Assembly (NCBI GenBank): GCA_001724265.1
Contig: MEDY01000166.1
Coordinates: 1 to 58,362 of the forward strand
Length of the DNA: 58,362 nt
From: Rhizaria sp. SCN 62-66
Taxonomy: Eukaryota; Rhizaria, unplaced
Direction: 5' to 3'
Positions within the stretch are counted from its first letter, which is position 1, and each line of letters begins with the position of its first letter. The notes under the pieces were generated by a model. It saw only the letters and a list, made by a program, of their open reading frames with translations. It was not told the origin of the DNA and searched no databases. Shown here piece by piece: positions 35,715-46,495 of this stretch. The translations under genes and the position numbers were made by a program.

Positions 35715-36309
35715 TCTGAAAGGTACAAAAGGAAATATGCAAAAGAACAATCAACAGTTTGGTGAGAAACACACGGAAGAATATGCTGAAAAGAGGTCAG
35801 AAAAATTGGGCTCAACCAAGCCAAACGTCGGATCTCGGCATAATTCTCTCAGGCTTAGGTGGTATAAACGTCGACTAATTGAGAATCAGATAAAACGTCT
35901 GTGATTTACACGTAATTTGAATGGTCTGTAGCTCTGACATGTGATATCACTAAAGGATATAAAGTACTTGGCGATAAATAGTATGTTTCGGCGTGCGTTT
36001 GATCACCTCGACTCCAGAGAGATTTTCCAGCGAAGATTTCTCTATAAAATCTCCAAAGATGAGTTGTCTTCATTTGATACCTTAAACAAAACATCTTATT
36101 TCATCAAATTCAATTATAGGTACTCTGTTATCTCAGGTATCTATATCAAAATTTGGCCTGAAAAATGTGACCATGGATTCGCCTTTGTTATGATAACCGA
36201 CATTGTGCTTAACCACGGTAAGTGACCATGAACTGGATCGGACCACGGTCAAGTCATTTTTTGCCCCAAGATCACAATTTGGAGGACGGTGGCCTGGAAA
36301 CGAACAGTC

Positions 36310-36333
36310 TTAATATTAATATATTAATATTAA
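36310..36333. repeat. Perfect 24-nt AT palindrome
   Basis: The sequence is TTAATATTAATA followed by its exact reverse complement. It lies at the start of the AT-rich block. Confidence 0.9.
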
Positions 36334-37169
36334 TTGATTCGACATGTACATGTACTTCATACTAGCTAGTTGTTACTAAACTAAATGTTTACATTTGCTA
36401 TTGCTCCATTTGCTATTGCAAGTAATAAAGTTGGAATCGCATGCGACGCCCAAAACATCGAATTTATCGAAGTGTAGAGCATAGATATTCAATAAGGATG
36501 AAATAATGTCATGTATAATAATTTAAAAAATTTATTATAGTAATATATTTGCAGTTTATTTTTTACTAAACATAAAAATATTAAATGCAAATGTACTTAC
36601 TATATTATCTACAAATAGTACTAAAAGTGTTTTTATTAAATTTATATGATTTCATACAAATTTTTACTTATTTATTACTCTTTTTTTTGCCCAATTGTCC
36701 AATCTTTGCAAGGACTCTTTTAACAAAGAAACTAGAAAAAAGCAATTACAGTACATACACTTTACTAAAAAAGAAGATTAAATCATTTTATACTGTTATA
36801 TATTTTTTATTTTAACCAAAAACTTGTTGCCATATATTTCAGTATTTTCTTTTAAATCTTAAATAAAAATCAATCAAATAATATATATACATTTATTAAA
36901 ACTATTTCATTTATATTGTAATATTAAATTGTAATTGTCATCTTTTAGATTTTTGATGATTGCTACCGACAAAGTGGGGCGATTACTCGAGAGCTGCGAG
37001 TTATCCAGCATGCATACAGTGTAGCATACAGTGTGTATCATAAATACTATTTGAAAACTCGCCATTTTGTTCAAATCGCACAAAATTACGCTTGGATTTG
37101 TGTTGGTTTGGTTAGGGATTGGTTCAAGGATGATTCTCGAAGCAGAACGGCAGGAATTGGTTTTAATCA

Positions 37170-37211
37170 AAAACATTGTATTGATTTTTGATTAAAAAAC
37201 ATTGTATTGAT
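37170..37211. repeat. 16-nt direct repeat pair
   Basis: AAAACATTGTATTGAT occurs at 37170-37185 and again at 37196-37211, about 60 bases after the stop codon of the minus-strand anchored-protein gene. Confidence 0.85.
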
Positions 37212-37272
37212 AAGTAATTATGGATTTATATAACGGTCTACATGCATAATATTAGTTGAGTTGATGATATTA

Positions 37273-39099
37273 TTAGTTCGCATCCTCTTTCGCAGTTTCA
37301 GCCTGCTTATTCTGCTCGCCGGAGAAATCAAAAGTCATCATGACAGGTTCCTCCTGTTCCTTAGCCTTCTTCTCCTGCTCCTCGAGCGCTTTCTCCGCGC
37401 TCTCCGCCTGCAAATCCACCTTCGTGGGACTCTCCTCAGCTTCAGCAGGAGCAGGCGCCTCCTCAGCTTCAGCAGGAGCAGGCGCTTCCGCCTTTGCCTC
37501 CTGAGTGGCAGCAGCGTCCTTGTCCTTCTTAGCAACGGCCGGAACGAGCTTGACCTCGGTCTTGTCGGCAGCCGCCTTCTCCTCGGCGATGCGCGAGACG
37601 ATGGGCAGGATGAGCGAGGTGGCCACGGCCGTGTCGCGCACGCTCGCGGGCTTGACGCGGTGCAGCTTCATCCCGATCTCGAAGTGGAAGACATTCTTGA
37701 CGACGCCATCGACGACCTCGAAGAGCTGGTACGTGCCGGACCACTGCGAGTACCCCGCCGGATTGTCCGGCGTGAGGCGCTTGAGGTCGTAGTACTCGTG
37801 CTGCGCGTTGCTCTCGGACATGGTGAGGTACGAGTAGAAGCGGATCTTGTCGGGTCCTGCGTAGGGCCCCACCACAGCCGCCTTGGTCGGCAGCAGCGCA
37901 GGCATCATCATCAGTGCGCCGCGGCGGCGGATCTTGAGCTTGCCGGGCGCGAACTTGCGCGGTGGGCGCTTGACGTCGAGCGAGAGTTCCTGGCGCGACT
38001 TTTCGTCCGGGATGTAGGACTTGGCGGCGGAGCAGTCCATGATGAGCACGCGGATGTCCCACTCGTCGAAGGCAAGCTCGGCCGGGTCCACGGCGTCCTG
38101 CACCATGAGCGGGTGCGGCAGCAGCGATTCCTCCTCGCTCTCAGGCGTCAGTCCGGCGCCGTCAGCAGAGGGCGAAAAGACCTTCTCGACGCGCGTGTCG
38201 TAGTGCGTCGCCAGGCGGTGCATGAGGCGCATGTCGGGCAGCGAGTGCATCACCAGCGCCGTGTCGTAGAAGTCGTTCATGGTCGGCGTGAGCATCGCGC
38301 CCAGCTCGCGGATGTCGCGCCAGCGGCCCAGCAGCGCCGAGTTGGGGAAAAGCACGATGAGCTCCACGAGCGACATCTCCTCGCGTCGCTCGCGCACGTA
38401 CAGCGCGTCGTAGGCCGCCGCCATCTCGGGTAGCAGCTGCAACTGGTAGGCGACCGTCATGCGCTCCATCAGCAACTCGCGCGCACGCGGCACGTCGAGC
38501 GCACCGACCTGGGCCGCCGAGAGGTCCAGCATGCCCCACACGGCCGTCTGCGCCTTGGTCAGCACGGGCGAGCGCGCGCCCTCGGAGACGATGGGCGCGA
38601 ACTTGCGCACCGTGAATGTGTCGAACCACTTGGCGAGCTTGAGGCGCAGGCGGCCGTCGAGCGTCTCGAGCACCTCGGTGGTGAGCGAGGTGATCTGCTG
38701 CTCCAGACTCGTCTCCAGCGCGGTCAGCTCAGACTTGCGCAGGTTCGTCAGAGACATCTCGATCATCGCCTCAGCGTCCTCCACGGGCATCGACATCACG
38801 TCATAGCCGGCTCCTGCGGCGGCAGCCTCAGCGGCGGTGTTTGTCGTCGAGGCGCCCGCAGCGGCGCTGCTGGTCGCGGCGGCGGACGAGGACTCGGGCT
38901 TTTTCTTGAGCTCGATGGGGGCCTTGAGGGCGCGCGCGGCAACGAACTCGGAGAGACTCTTCTCAGTTTCAGCGTCGAAGCTGGCGACCTCATTCTGAAC
39001 CTCAGCAATGTACTTGCGGCGCAGGTAGGTCACAAGGCCCGCGAGGGCCACACCGCTGGCGATCACTGCGGTACGGACACTGACTCCAGAGGACTCCAT
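37273..39099 (-). CDS. N-terminally membrane-anchored protein of unknown function
   Basis: 608 residues, no intron in the coding part, ends TAA. Residues about 7-27 form one hydrophobic helix (VRTAVIASGVALAGLVTYL) followed by RRKY, a typical signal-anchor with a positive flank. An Ala/Lys linker leads to a mostly helical body (about 95-330, with MSLTNLRKSELTALETSL and LRLKLAKWFDTFTVRKFAP). A more beta-like part (about 370-480) includes DKIRFYSYLTMSE and YSQWSGTYQLFEVVDG. The C-terminus is charged and repetitive, with EAPAPAEAEE units. I recognise no family. The anchor could place it on the ER or mitochondrial outer membrane facing the cytosol; this is inference. The ATG at 39099 lies just after an acceptor-like TGCGCAG, so a 5' UTR intron is possible. 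Codon use matches the neighbours. Confidence 0.8.
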   Translation of the reverse strand: MESSGVSVRTAVIASGVALAGLVTYLRRKYIAEVQNEVASFDAETEKSLSEFVAARALKAPIELKKKPESSSAAATSSAAAGASTTNTAAEAAAAGAGYDVMSMPVEDAEAMIEMSLTNLRKSELTALETSLEQQITSLTTEVLETLDGRLRLKLAKWFDTFTVRKFAPIVSEGARSPVLTKAQTAVWGMLDLSAAQVGALDVPRARELLMERMTVAYQLQLLPEMAAAYDALYVRERREEMSLVELIVLFPNSALLGRWRDIRELGAMLTPTMNDFYDTALVMHSLPDMRLMHRLATHYDTRVEKVFSPSADGAGLTPESEEESLLPHPLMVQDAVDPAELAFDEWDIRVLIMDCSAAKSYIPDEKSRQELSLDVKRPPRKFAPGKLKIRRRGALMMMPALLPTKAAVVGPYAGPDKIRFYSYLTMSESNAQHEYYDLKRLTPDNPAGYSQWSGTYQLFEVVDGVVKNVFHFEIGMKLHRVKPASVRDTAVATSLILPIVSRIAEEKAAADKTEVKLVPAVAKKDKDAAATQEAKAEAPAPAEAEEAPAPAEAEESPTKVDLQAESAEKALEEQEKKAKEQEEPVMMTFDFSGEQNKQAETAKEDAN

Positions 39100-39729
39100 G
39101 TCTGCGCACAAGGGTAGGGTGAAAGAAAATCAAGAAGATAAAGACAGGATAGCATGTAAAAAATCAAAGATATAAGTGCGCATGCTACCGGACTGCGTAT
39201 ATGACGCAGTGTTCGCATTATGCTGGCGCCGAAGAGCCGCGTCCCTATTGTCCGCCCAGACCACTTCACGAGAGCATCGCGCAACAGGATCAACACTGAT
39301 CGAAGCAGGAAAAGGCGTTGAAATAATTTGAAGTATAAAATATCACAGGATTATACGAGCATAGCGGCAGATGGACGAATTCCCTGTTTCAAGGCGCTTT
39401 CTTGAAAACGCCGGACGGTTCTTTGCCGACAGACCCACCAGCCGTTCCCTGCGCAACAAAGCAGTCACTGGAGAAAACTAGTTTCGTCACATTTTATCAA
39501 TGCAAATAAAGTCACACAAGAGATCTATCGCATCACATTGTTTAACTAGTAATGATATATGTATTTTCTAACTTGATAATTTACTAAGTCTCAGACTGCG
39601 CAGTGTGAATGCTCACATTTCTGCGCGGGTTGCTATGTATCGTTGCGCTCTCAAATGATATGAGCGCATCATTTGGTCTCTGTAAGCCGCAGAAGGCACA
39701 CCACGCGGCCTACAGCAAGCGTGCGGCAT
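39100..39729. other. Intergenic region
   Basis: About 0.6 kb of AT-rich DNA between the anchored-protein gene and the 3' end of the methyltransferase gene, both on the minus strand. No feature recognised. Confidence 0.5.
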
Positions 39730-42492
39730 TCATTGGCGCGCGCTCGCGCTGCCGTTGCGACTACTACTGTTCCTGTCGCGGTCATCACGGTCACGGCTAC
39801 GGTCGCGGCGCGGGGAGCGGGACCGTGGGCGCTGGCGCTCGCGCCGTGGCGGCGACTGCGAGCGCGAGCGCGAGAGCGAGCGCTCGCGGCGGCGCGGCGG
39901 GGCGCTGCGCTCACGGTCACGGTCACTGAGCCCACGGTCACTGCGGTCACGGCTGCGGTCACGGCTACGGTCAGCGTGGCCACGGTCGCTGCGGTCCCTG
40001 ACTTTGCGCTCACGGCTACGTTCACGGTCATGGCGGTCGCGGTCGTTGCGGTCGCGTTTACTGTCACGGCCATGGTCGCGGCTACGACTGCGGCTACGGC
40101 TACGACTACTCCGGCGACGGGCCCTGTCCCTGTCTCTGCTCCTGTCCCTGCTCCCGCTCCTGTTGCTGCTCGTGTTGCTGCTCCTGTCCTTGTCGCCGTT
40201 CCTGCTCGACTGCGGCTTGCTGCCGCTGCCACTGCTGACACGGCCCCAGGACGACGTGTGGTCGCGGTGCTCACGGCCACTCGCGCGCTCACGGTCACTC
40301 AAACGGTCACGGTCACTAAAGCGGTCACTCGCCGCGCCGCCACCGCTTGATTTGCGCTCGAAGCCGCTCGCCTTGCTCCACACCGCGCCGCCGTCGCGCT
40401 CACGGTCACTAGAGCGCTCACGGTCGCGGCCACGGTCGCTGGGGCGGCCGCGGCCGCTGCTGCTGCTGGTGCGGGCCTGGGGCCCCCACTGCGTCTGCAG
40501 CGGCCCCTGCGTCTGCTGCTGCCGCTGCTGCTGCAGCAGCTGCTCGACGATGCGCTCGCGACCCGGATGCAGCCGGAACCAGTGCAACGGTGCCGCCATG
40601 CTCCCAGCGCTCTCTGCGGCGGCGCGGTCCGCGGCGAGCGCGCGCGCGAAGGCGCCGAGGTCGGCCGCGGAGGGGTCGCGTAGCAGCGCCACCGAGTGGC
40701 ACGGGTCCGACGGCCTGAAGAAGCGGCTCCGCGCGCGCACGCACGACGAGTCCTCGGACGACTCCGAGTGCGAGTGGATGGGCGAGTGCGCCGCCGCCGA
40801 GTCCGCGGCCGAGTTGTCGTCGTCGTCCTCGTCGTCGTCGTTGCGCCGGCCGTCCACATAGGCGCACGTGAAAAGGCGTGCAAACGACGCGTGCTCCTGC
40901 TCACGGTCACGCGCGCGGTCACGCTCACGGTCACGACCACTGCCACGGCCACTGCGCTCCCGGTCACTGCGACTGCTGCGCTCACGGTCACGCGCACTGT
41001 GAGTGTCCCGGCCGCCGTCGTTGCGCTCGCTGCCGTTGCACTCAAGCGGGAAGGCGAAGACGAAGAAGGTGACGTGCGAGTACCGCAGCCGCGCCACGAA
41101 TGGCACCTCGGCCCAGTCCACCGCGCGCTCGCCACTGCCGCCGTCGCTGTTGTCGCCGCCACTGTCGCCCTGCACGGCGGCGGCCATGAGCGGCAGCACG
41201 ACCGAGTGCTCGTCGACGTTGTTGGGGCACTTAATCACGACGACGCGGCACCGGCGCCGGCTGGGGCCGCGGCAGCGGGTGGCGGGGCGGCGGACAGCGT
41301 CGGCAGCGGCCGCGTCGGTATCTGCGTCTTTGTCATTGTCAGCATCCCGCATCTGCGCCTGCACCTGCGAGTCCTGCGCCTGCGACTGCGCGTCGAGTGA
41401 GTCCGCCGAGTCCACTGAGTCCCCGGCCCCCTGTTCGCCCTCGCTCTCCCGGCGGACGGCCAGTGCGAGCTCGCCCGCGCCCAGCGCGCCCAGGCGCAGC
41501 GCAACCGCGCGCTGGAAGCGGTACTCGGGGCCGCCCCAGGGGGGGTCTGCGAACACGGCGTCGGAGCCGCGCGCGAGGCGCCGCAGCAGCGCGCCGCCGA
41601 AGCCGCCCTCGAACGCGACCACGGGCGCGTTGCCGGAGACAGAGCCGGAGCCGGAGCCGGAGCCAGCGGCAGAGCTCGAGGAAGAGAGGGCGGCGCGCGC
41701 GTCGGTGGTCTGCAGCGCCGCGTCGGTGGCGTCCGAGTCGGCGGCAGGGTCCGCGACGACGACGGGGACGCCGAAGAGCGCGAGGTTGTGGCACAGCATG
41801 CGGAAGCGCCGCGGGTCGATCTCGACGCCGTTGACGCGTGACACGTAGCGCAGGCCCGCGCGCGCAAACGAGAGCGTGTTGCCGCCCACGCACGACGTGG
41901 CGTCCGTGATCACAAAGCCCGCGGACGCAGAGGACGAGGGCGCGGACTCAGAGGAGCTGGAGCTGGAGCTGGAGAGGGGCGAAGCGCGCGGCGCGACCAG
42001 GTGCTGCGGCGCGCACAGGGCAGAGGATGACTAGCTTTTGTCGTCGTCAGCGTTGTTGTCCCTGGTGCGGCAGAGGAGCTTGACGACGAGGTTCGTGATG
42101 TCGTCTGCGTTAGCTTGGTCAGAGACCGAGTACTTGGCCTCCTCGTCCATGAGCAGCGCCTCGCGCTGCGCCGCGCTGGCCTTGCCCCAGAGGTGCTAAG
42201 ACTTGGTCCCCACAGCCAGCTCGTCTTTCAGCAGGCGCGCCGAGATGGGGTGGCACTCCCAGAGAAGGCCGTGCAGGTGCGCGGCGGCGCGCTCGGCGTC
42301 GGCGGGCGAGCGCAGCGAGACGCGGCACAGTTGCCGGCTCAGCCCCGTCTCGCGGTCGCGCAGGATCTCCACCCTGTGGATCACCACGCCACCGGGCACC
42401 GTCTGCACCACCGCTTCAACGTCAGACTCCGTCGCCGTCGGCGGGATGTTGCGCAGGGTCAGCTTGTACTCGACGTACTGGCCGCCGCTCAT
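39730..42492 (-). CDS. TGS1: RRM + TGS1-like methyltransferase + RS domain, with two in-frame UAG codons
   Basis: The frame runs 921 codons from ATG 42492 to TGA 39730, interrupted only by TAG at codons 99 and 154. Residues 5-95 look like an RNA-recognition motif (YKLTLRNIPPTATESDVEAV), though the second RNP box is weak. After codon 99, REALLMDEEAKYSVSDQANA aligns with the 'LDREGWFSVTPE' region of trimethylguanosine synthases. Next come DATSCVGGNTLSFARAG (197-213, the SAM-binding motif I of this family), GVEIDP, and the catalytic DPPWGGPEY (316-324). The methylation reaction and RNA-cap role follow from the TGS1 family, which hypermethylates snRNA and snoRNA caps. The last 200 or so residues are an RS/RD-repeat domain typical of splicing factors. 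This domain combination is unusual for TGS1. Related cap or RNA methyltransferases cannot be fully excluded. Confidence 0.8.
39760..40110 (-). repeat. Hexamer-based RS/RD repeat (CACGGTCA-type units)
   Basis: Plus-strand units like CGGTCACGGTCA encode Ser-Arg-Asp-Arg repeats of the RS domain. Similar units recur near 40260-40440 and 40900-41000 in the same gene. Confidence 0.8.
42031..42033 (-). other. In-frame TAG codon 154 of TGS1-like gene
   Basis: Context NADDDKS-TAG-SSSALC. The reading frame continues without change to the methyltransferase motifs. Confidence 0.8.
42196..42198 (-). other. In-frame TAG codon 99 of TGS1-like gene
   Basis: Context AVGTKS-TAG-HLWGKAS. Conserved TGS1-type sequence follows within 15 codons, so the codon lies inside the protein. 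Confidence 0.85.
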
Positions 42493-43423
42493 GACACTCC
42501 CTGTCACTGTTGGGATAGTGTTGAGATGAAGATGATTGGAGAGGATAGAAAACATTGCGTGAAATTTAATTAAATGAGAACAGTTTAAAACTAATATTAT
42601 AACTAAATCAAACGCATAAAGTTCGAACCACTGAACAGGTGTTGCAGTGGGCTCGTCTAATTTTCCGCAGATTTCCTCGCCTTCTTTGTGGCTGGACAGC
42701 CACAAACGCTGAAACGCGAAGGTCAGTGTAAATCCATTGATATCAAGGGTATTTTGGGCTTAGTCTTGACTTATCTCGACTATTTCCCTATGTAATGCGT
42801 GTTTATAGTAGTGAAATCTTTTTTTAAAGTCTTTTGGTGAGGTTCATGAGTATACATTTGATTTGCTTGCCTCACGCATTGCACATGTGACGCTGCTGAG
42901 ACACCAAGAGCCGTTCTGCAAGTACATGTACACAGCAGAGATACAACATCATAAGACACAGCAGAGCGCAAATAACGTGAATAAGCAATGTCATTGTGTA
43001 TTATTCACTCGAGCAGCTAATAATACATTGTATCAGCACAAGCAGCCACGGTGACTGCGTGCGACACGGAGAGAAAAAGTGAGAGACCAACGAGTGATGA
43101 ACAGACAGACATAGAATTAATACCAAAAGACAAAGGAACTACAGACGTTGCTTTTCGGTTGGCTAGCCCATTAGCTGGCTAGGACAATGAATGTACGAAC
43201 AATAGACAGACACGGAGACACGTACGTACACATGCAATGGTGAGAGTTTAGGTAAATAGCGCAATGCAAAATATCGAACAAAGAGTTGACAAAAGCACAT
43301 GAGAAAAGAAAAATAGACGGATACACACTAAATTAATATAACCAATAATGGCCAAATAACAACGAACTTAACATATAATTACGACTCAGCCTGATGCGCT
43401 TCCCTATTGTCAAGCTTGCCAGT
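42493..43423. other. Intergenic region
   Basis: About 0.9 kb of AT-rich DNA between the TGS1-like start and the exchanger stop, both minus strand. An acceptor-like CAACAG or GACAG just before the TGS1 ATG allows for a 5' UTR intron. No other feature recognised. Confidence 0.5.
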
Positions 43424-46082
43424 TTACCAGGGCCCAGTGAGCTCGTTGGTGACCATGATGGCAATAAAAGCGAGGTAGAAGCCAACCATTGCAAGTCCGT
43501 AGGTACGCGGCGGCTTGTAGCTCCAGGCCCAGAAGGCTACCATGTGCGCGAGAACGCCGGCCGAGACGGCACCCCACGTGATGACGACCTGCTGCGTCAC
43601 CGCGAAGGTCACGGGCGTGGGGAACTGCTGGAGACACGTGAGAAGCATGGGCGCGCCCAGCCCCACGAGCGTGGTGAGCAGTGGCGACGCGAAGACGGAT
43701 GCGAAGGCCAGCTGCGCGTGCCCCGCGCGCGCCAGCGCCGTGTTGGCGACGAAGTCGGGGATGGAGTTGCCGACGGCGAGCACGGTGAGGCCCAGGATCG
43801 CGGTCGACACGTCGAGCACGACGCCGACGGCCTGCAGCGCGGCGACGACCTCGTTCGAGATGAGCACCATCCAGGCGACGCAGCCGCCGAAGGTGAGCAG
43901 CGCGCAGAAGGTCTTAAAGGCCACGGCCACGCGCGGCAGCCAGTCGTCGTCCTCCAGCTCCGCCTCGGCCTCGGCCACGGCCGCCGAGACGGAGGCCGAC
44001 GCCGCGGCCGCGCCCATCGAGGACGCGGCCGCGGTCGCCGCCGTCAGCTCCGAGTCGTGCCGGCGCCCGCGCCCCAGCCCGTTACCGTTACCGTTGTGTC
44101 CGTGGCCGTGGGAGCCCTGGAGCGAGCCAGCCGCACCGGGCAGCGCGCCCGCAGCGCCGGCGCCGGCGAGGCCGTGTCCGTGGCCGCTGCTGCTAACCGC
44201 GGAGCGCGCGACGAGCTCGGTGAGCGCGCGGTCATACGCGCGGGCGACGGCGGGCAGCAGCCAGCAGTAGTAGACGAGCGCCATGAGCACCGCGACGACG
44301 GCGCCGCCCAGAGCGGCCACGGCGGCGCGCGGCAGCCCGCCCAGCGCGGGCGTGGCCAGGTCGTCGCCGTCGAAGGCCAGCATTGCGAGCAGCGAGAGCG
44401 GGACCGGCGCGCAGAGCCCCAGCAGGCGCTTGGCGGGACCCCAGAGGTCGGGCCGCACGTGCATCGACGGCAGCGTGAGCCACCGCAGCAGCGAGAAGGG
44501 CAGCTCGAAGGCGAACTGGAGCTTGAAAAAGGCGCGCGCGGCGGGCGCGGCCTCAGCCCAGGAAGGGTGTGGGTACGAGAGGCCCGCGAGGAAGGTGGCG
44601 TGGTCAATGCCGTCGTCCTCCTCCTCGACGTAGTCCTCCTCCTCGTCCGCGGCCGCGGCCGCGCCCAGGCTGCCCACCGCAGGGCCGCCGTCGCTGGCGC
44701 CGCTGGCGCCGAGGGGCCCGTCGTCGGTGCCGTCGGAGAGCAGCAGCGCGGCGCGGAGTGACTCGCCGCGCCGCAGCTCGCGGCGGTGCGTCGCAACCGA
44801 CACGCCGCGCGCGCGGGCGGCGTCGCGCTCGGCGCGGGACTTGCGGCAGCGCTTGATCTGGATAACGACCACGACGGCGGCGACGTAGGCCACGTAGAGC
44901 ACAAGCAGCGAGCCCGCCTCATAGGCGTTGACGCGCCCGTTGTGGAAGGTCCAGAAGACGGTGCCGAGCGAGACGGCGTAGGCGAGGATGTCGCGCCAGA
45001 AGCCGCTCTTGTTGAGCTTGCCCGTGGACACGGCAATGGTGGTGCCCGCAACAAGCCCCATGATGCAGACGCCCGCGCCAATGATGGCACCCAGTAGCAG
45101 CGGCACGTCGTCTGCGGCCAGCGCGGCCAGCGCGGAGAAGATGTCCGGCGCGCCGTTGCCGAAAGCCAGGAAGGTCATGCCTGCGACCGAGGGTGAGAGG
45201 TTGAGCAGGCGCGACATGACCGTGAGCGCGGGCACGAAGAAGTGGTCCGCCGTGGTGGCCAGCAGCGAGAGCGTGACGAGCAGCACGAGCAGCATGATGC
45301 CCACGAAGCCGGCCGTCGCGGCGGGGCTGCGTCCGTTGGCCAGCACGCAGTAGCGCAGCTTGAGGAAGTTCACCAGGTTCTCCGTCTCGCAGTGCTGCCG
45401 CACAAACAGACACGGGTCCTCCTTGTGGTCGATAAACTCGCACGGAACCTCGTCGTCGTCATTGTCGTCGTCAGCAGCGCCGGCGGCGTCAGCGGCGTCG
45501 CTGGCGCTGGCGGTGCGGAAGCCGACGGAGGCCTGCTTGACGTGGCCGCCGATGTTCTTCTTGTTCTTCTGGCCCTGCTTCAGGCCGTGGGGCGCCGCGG
45601 CGCTGCCGCTGGCCAGCGCGAGGGGGCTGAACTCGAGTCCGCGCGGCGTGAGCGGCTCCTGCGCCGCCTCGAAGCGGCCGACGACGAGCCCGGCGACGGC
45701 GCTCAACAGCGTCGGCCGCGGGGCGCGCTGCACGGAGCGCGGCGAGAGCGAGAAGCCCGCGCCAACGCGGCCAAACATGCCCGTGTAGGCCAGCAGCGCG
45801 ACCAAGCACAGCACGGCCGCCGCGCTCGTCGCTGAAAAGTGCGAGAGATATGCGAGTGGCGAGCGACGGGAGGAGTGGGTGGTCGACAGAAAATATGAAT
45901 TTAACAAGGACGAGCTTACGATAACGATATTTAAGTTGTAAAAACTCATCAAAACATTGACAGAAACACAAAATCTCAACATAAATCTCTTTCAAAGAAC
46001 ATTGTAGAGCTGGGAGACGATGCCGAATCGTACCTCGGAAGATGGAAGGAGACTTTCTCTTGGCGCCTAGAATTGGCGACAT
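43424..46082 (-). CDS. Cation/calcium exchanger, NCLX/CCX type, two exons
   Basis: Exons 46034-46082 and 43424-45831 join in phase 1 (G|CG, Ala17) to 818 residues plus TAA. After an N-terminal hydrophobic segment (about 20-36) comes the family's Cys-bearing region (CEFIDHKEDPC and FLKLRYCVL). The alpha-1 repeat is GMTFLAFGNGAPDIFSAL (GNGAPD at 241-246) and the alpha-2 repeat is GLTVLAVGNSIPDFVANTAL (GNSIPD at 704-709). About ten membrane segments are split by an acidic and Gly/Ala/His-rich loop. This is the layout of SLC8B1/NCLX and plant CCX exchangers, which swap Ca2+ or other cations for Na+, K+ or H+. The subcellular site cannot be told from sequence; NCLX is mitochondrial and CCX acts at the vacuole or plasma membrane. 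The conserved acidic residues of both repeats are present. Confidence 0.9.
45832..46033 (-). other. Intron of cation exchanger gene (202 nt)
   Basis: Donor GTACGA, acceptor TTTTCAG. Phase 1; exon 1 encodes MSPILGAKRKSPSIFR. Confidence 0.85.
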
Positions 46083-46495
46083 GTCTGCCTGAAGAAAGAG
46101 TGCGCAAGAGGTGTGAAAAAAATGAGAGAAATAAAAACACTACAGAAATTCAAAACACAAACTTCTTGACAACTTGGCGTTCGTTTTGTGGAATAATTTA
46201 CAATATCGATGTGTCCGTATCATTGCTATCTTGAGAAGACCAGAGACGTCGTCACGCCAGAAACTGCAGAAACGGATCAAAGGACAATATTGAAGATATA
46301 TCCATCGGACAAAAGCGTGGCAACATTTCCGGATAGTGTTGTATAGATAACAAAGTACTGTATCTTAAAACAGGTGCTAAAGTAACATTGGTAAAGATTT
46401 TGGCCACAAGCCCGCGTCAGAAGCGCGCTCCACCACAAACGATGTTCGATTGCGGACGCAGTGACATGCTACAGGTTTTGGCTGCGGCTGGTCGC
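46083..46495. other. Short intergenic region
   Basis: About 0.4 kb of AT-rich DNA between the exchanger start and the RING-gene stop, both minus strand. Nothing else recognised. Confidence 0.5.

Larger units (their letters stand above)
35715..37272. other. Upstream region of receptor gene with very AT-rich block
   Basis: The first 200 bases should hold the receptor promoter. From about 36290 to 37260 the DNA is the most AT-rich in the window, with T and A runs, a perfect 24-nt palindrome at 36310-36333, and direct repeats such as AAAACATTGTATTGAT at 37170-37185 and 37196-37211. No gene is called. A 94-codon plus-strand frame at 35941-36225 lacks coding composition. Confidence 0.55.

Noticed and set aside
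35941-36225. 94-codon plus-strand frame upstream of the receptor gene
   Set aside because: Low GC, unlike every supported exon here, and no homology recognised. A transposon relic is possible but unsupported.
39673-40861. Plus-strand open frames opposite the RS domain
   Set aside because: They are mirror products of the SRDR-coding repeats; the minus strand has the methyltransferase motifs and the RS tail.
39800-41000. Short regular CACGGTCA-type repeats suggestive of a CRISPR or satellite array
   Set aside because: They are coding repeats of the RS domain, in frame, without unique spacers.
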